Source of the DNA: Emcibacter sp. SYSU 3D8
GTDB lineage: Bacteria > Pseudomonadota > Alphaproteobacteria > SMXS01
Length of the DNA stretch: 64,000 nt
NCBI RefSeq assembly: GCF_039655875.1
Contig: NZ_JBBYXK010000002.1
Location: forward strand, 310,001-374,000
Direction: 5' to 3'
Positions 63,599 through 64,000 of the stretch are shown in pieces. Every line of letters starts with the position of its first letter. Within the stretch, counting starts at the first letter, position 1. The notes below the pieces were generated by a model. The model had not been told where the DNA came from. It did no database searches and saw only the letters and a list, made by a program, of their open reading frames with translations. Made by a program: the position numbers and the translations under genes.

Positions 63599-63747
63599 CG
63601 TCATCCCGCGCATGCGGGAGTCCAGTCGGGGCCGTCACGTGGCCCCTCAACCCGCTCGGTCACGAAGACTCCTCTTTCGTTGTAGAAGGCTGGCCGCAGT
63701 CAACCAGCCCTACGAAGAGCCGGGTTCCCGCGTGCGCGGGAATGACG
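63599..63747. repeat. Dispersed-type inverted repeat element
   Basis: CGTCAT (63599-63604) is mirrored by ATGACG (63742-63747). Inside each end lies a hairpin: TCCCGC-GCAT-GCGGGA (63604-63619) and TTCCCGCG-TG-CGCGGGAA (63725-63742). The middle has GGCTGG/CCAGCC. CGTCATTCCCGCG-type elements are widespread in alphaproteobacteria. It separates sufA from the last gene and may end the SUF transcript. Confidence 0.65.
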
Positions 63748-63773
63748 CCGATGGGGAACATTTGAGTAATCTC

Positions 63774-64000
63774 ATGTCCCTCGACGTTTTCCTCGCGCTT
63801 CTCCTGTTCGCCTTCGTGTCCTCGATCACGCCCGGCCCCAACAATTTGATGCTGCTGGCGTCCGGGGTGAATTTCGGTTTCGTGCGGACCATCCCGCACA
63901 TGCTGGGGATCGGCGTCGGCTTCCTCGTCCTGCTGCTGGCGGTCGGGTTCGGGCTCGGCGCGCTGCTGATGGCATACCCGCCGATCCACATTGCGTTGAA
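63774..64000 (+). CDS. LysE-family exporter, N-terminal part (truncated by window edge)
   Basis: 75 codons to the window edge. LALLLFAFVSSITPGPNNLMLLASG is the LysE/RhtB signature, with helix 1 and the TPGPNN loop; helices 2 and 3 follow (MLGIGVGFLVLLLAVGFGLGALL in part). The full family length is about 200 aa. It exports amino acids or related small molecules. ATG 63774 is chosen, although an in-frame TTG at 63762 lies closer to GGGGA. Confidence 0.85.
   Translation, partial: MSLDVFLALLLFAFVSSITPGPNNLMLLASGVNFGFVRTIPHMLGIGVGFLVLLLAVGFGLGALLMAYPPIHIAL

Overview
The window is a high-GC bacterial chromosome segment, most likely from an alphaproteobacterium. This is inferred from a phasin gene, squalene-hopene cyclase, a fused CysNC, a SUF operon led by an Rrf2 regulator and using SufU and SufT, several large TonB-dependent receptors and repeated cytochrome P450/SDR genes; the last traits are common in sphingomonad-like or Rhodospirillales-like degraders. 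No rRNA, tRNA, transposase, prophage or CRISPR array was seen. The genus cannot be fixed from the sequence.

Region 1 (1-8.8 kb): the N-terminal part of a large autotransporter-type surface protein (minus strand, cut by the window edge); an RhlE-like DEAD-box helicase and a cold-shock protein; a P450 divergent from a LuxR-type regulator; a TonB-dependent receptor with a strong terminator.

Region 2 (8.8-19.5 kb): squalene-hopene cyclase with a small membrane protein gene; a dimeric alpha-beta barrel protein; a multi-pass permease-like protein; ferrochelatase behind two tandem MDR oxidoreductases; an alpha/beta hydrolase; a phasin with palindromic upstream sites; an MFS transporter.

Region 3 (19.6-28.5 kb): three TonB-dependent receptor genes in tandem on the minus strand. 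The first two share a block of about 2,555 bp with no difference seen, while their promoters and signal peptides differ. The third is a diverged paralogue. All three end in the same type of UUCG-loop terminator.

Region 4 (28.8-47 kb): a catabolic-looking cluster transcribed away from the receptors: two ABM-like small proteins, P450, MDR reductase, SDR, iron-dependent alcohol dehydrogenase and acyl-CoA ligase. It is followed by a SnoaL-like protein, a DapB-like oxidoreductase, a MarR-EmrA-EmrB efflux operon, a second P450-SDR-SMP30 set, enoyl-CoA hydratase, an enolase-superfamily epimerase and a dienelactone hydrolase-SnoaL fusion. Read together, these suggest uptake of a hydrophobic or bulky substrate by the receptors, P450 hydroxylation, alcohol/ketone oxidation, enone reduction, CoA activation and beta-oxidation. 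The substrate is unknown, and the linkage is an inference from gene order.

Region 5 (47-64 kb): mainly housekeeping genes: a cation-chloride cotransporter-like protein, sulfate activation (cysD-cysNC), an acyl-CoA dehydrogenase, two glycerophosphodiester phosphodiesterases, a secreted hypothetical protein, the Rrf2-sufBCDSUTA operon, a dispersed-type repeat and the start of a LysE-family exporter.

The best candidates for something undescribed are the receptor array with its divergent P450/ABM cluster, and the recent receptor duplication that places one receptor body behind two different promoters and signal peptides.
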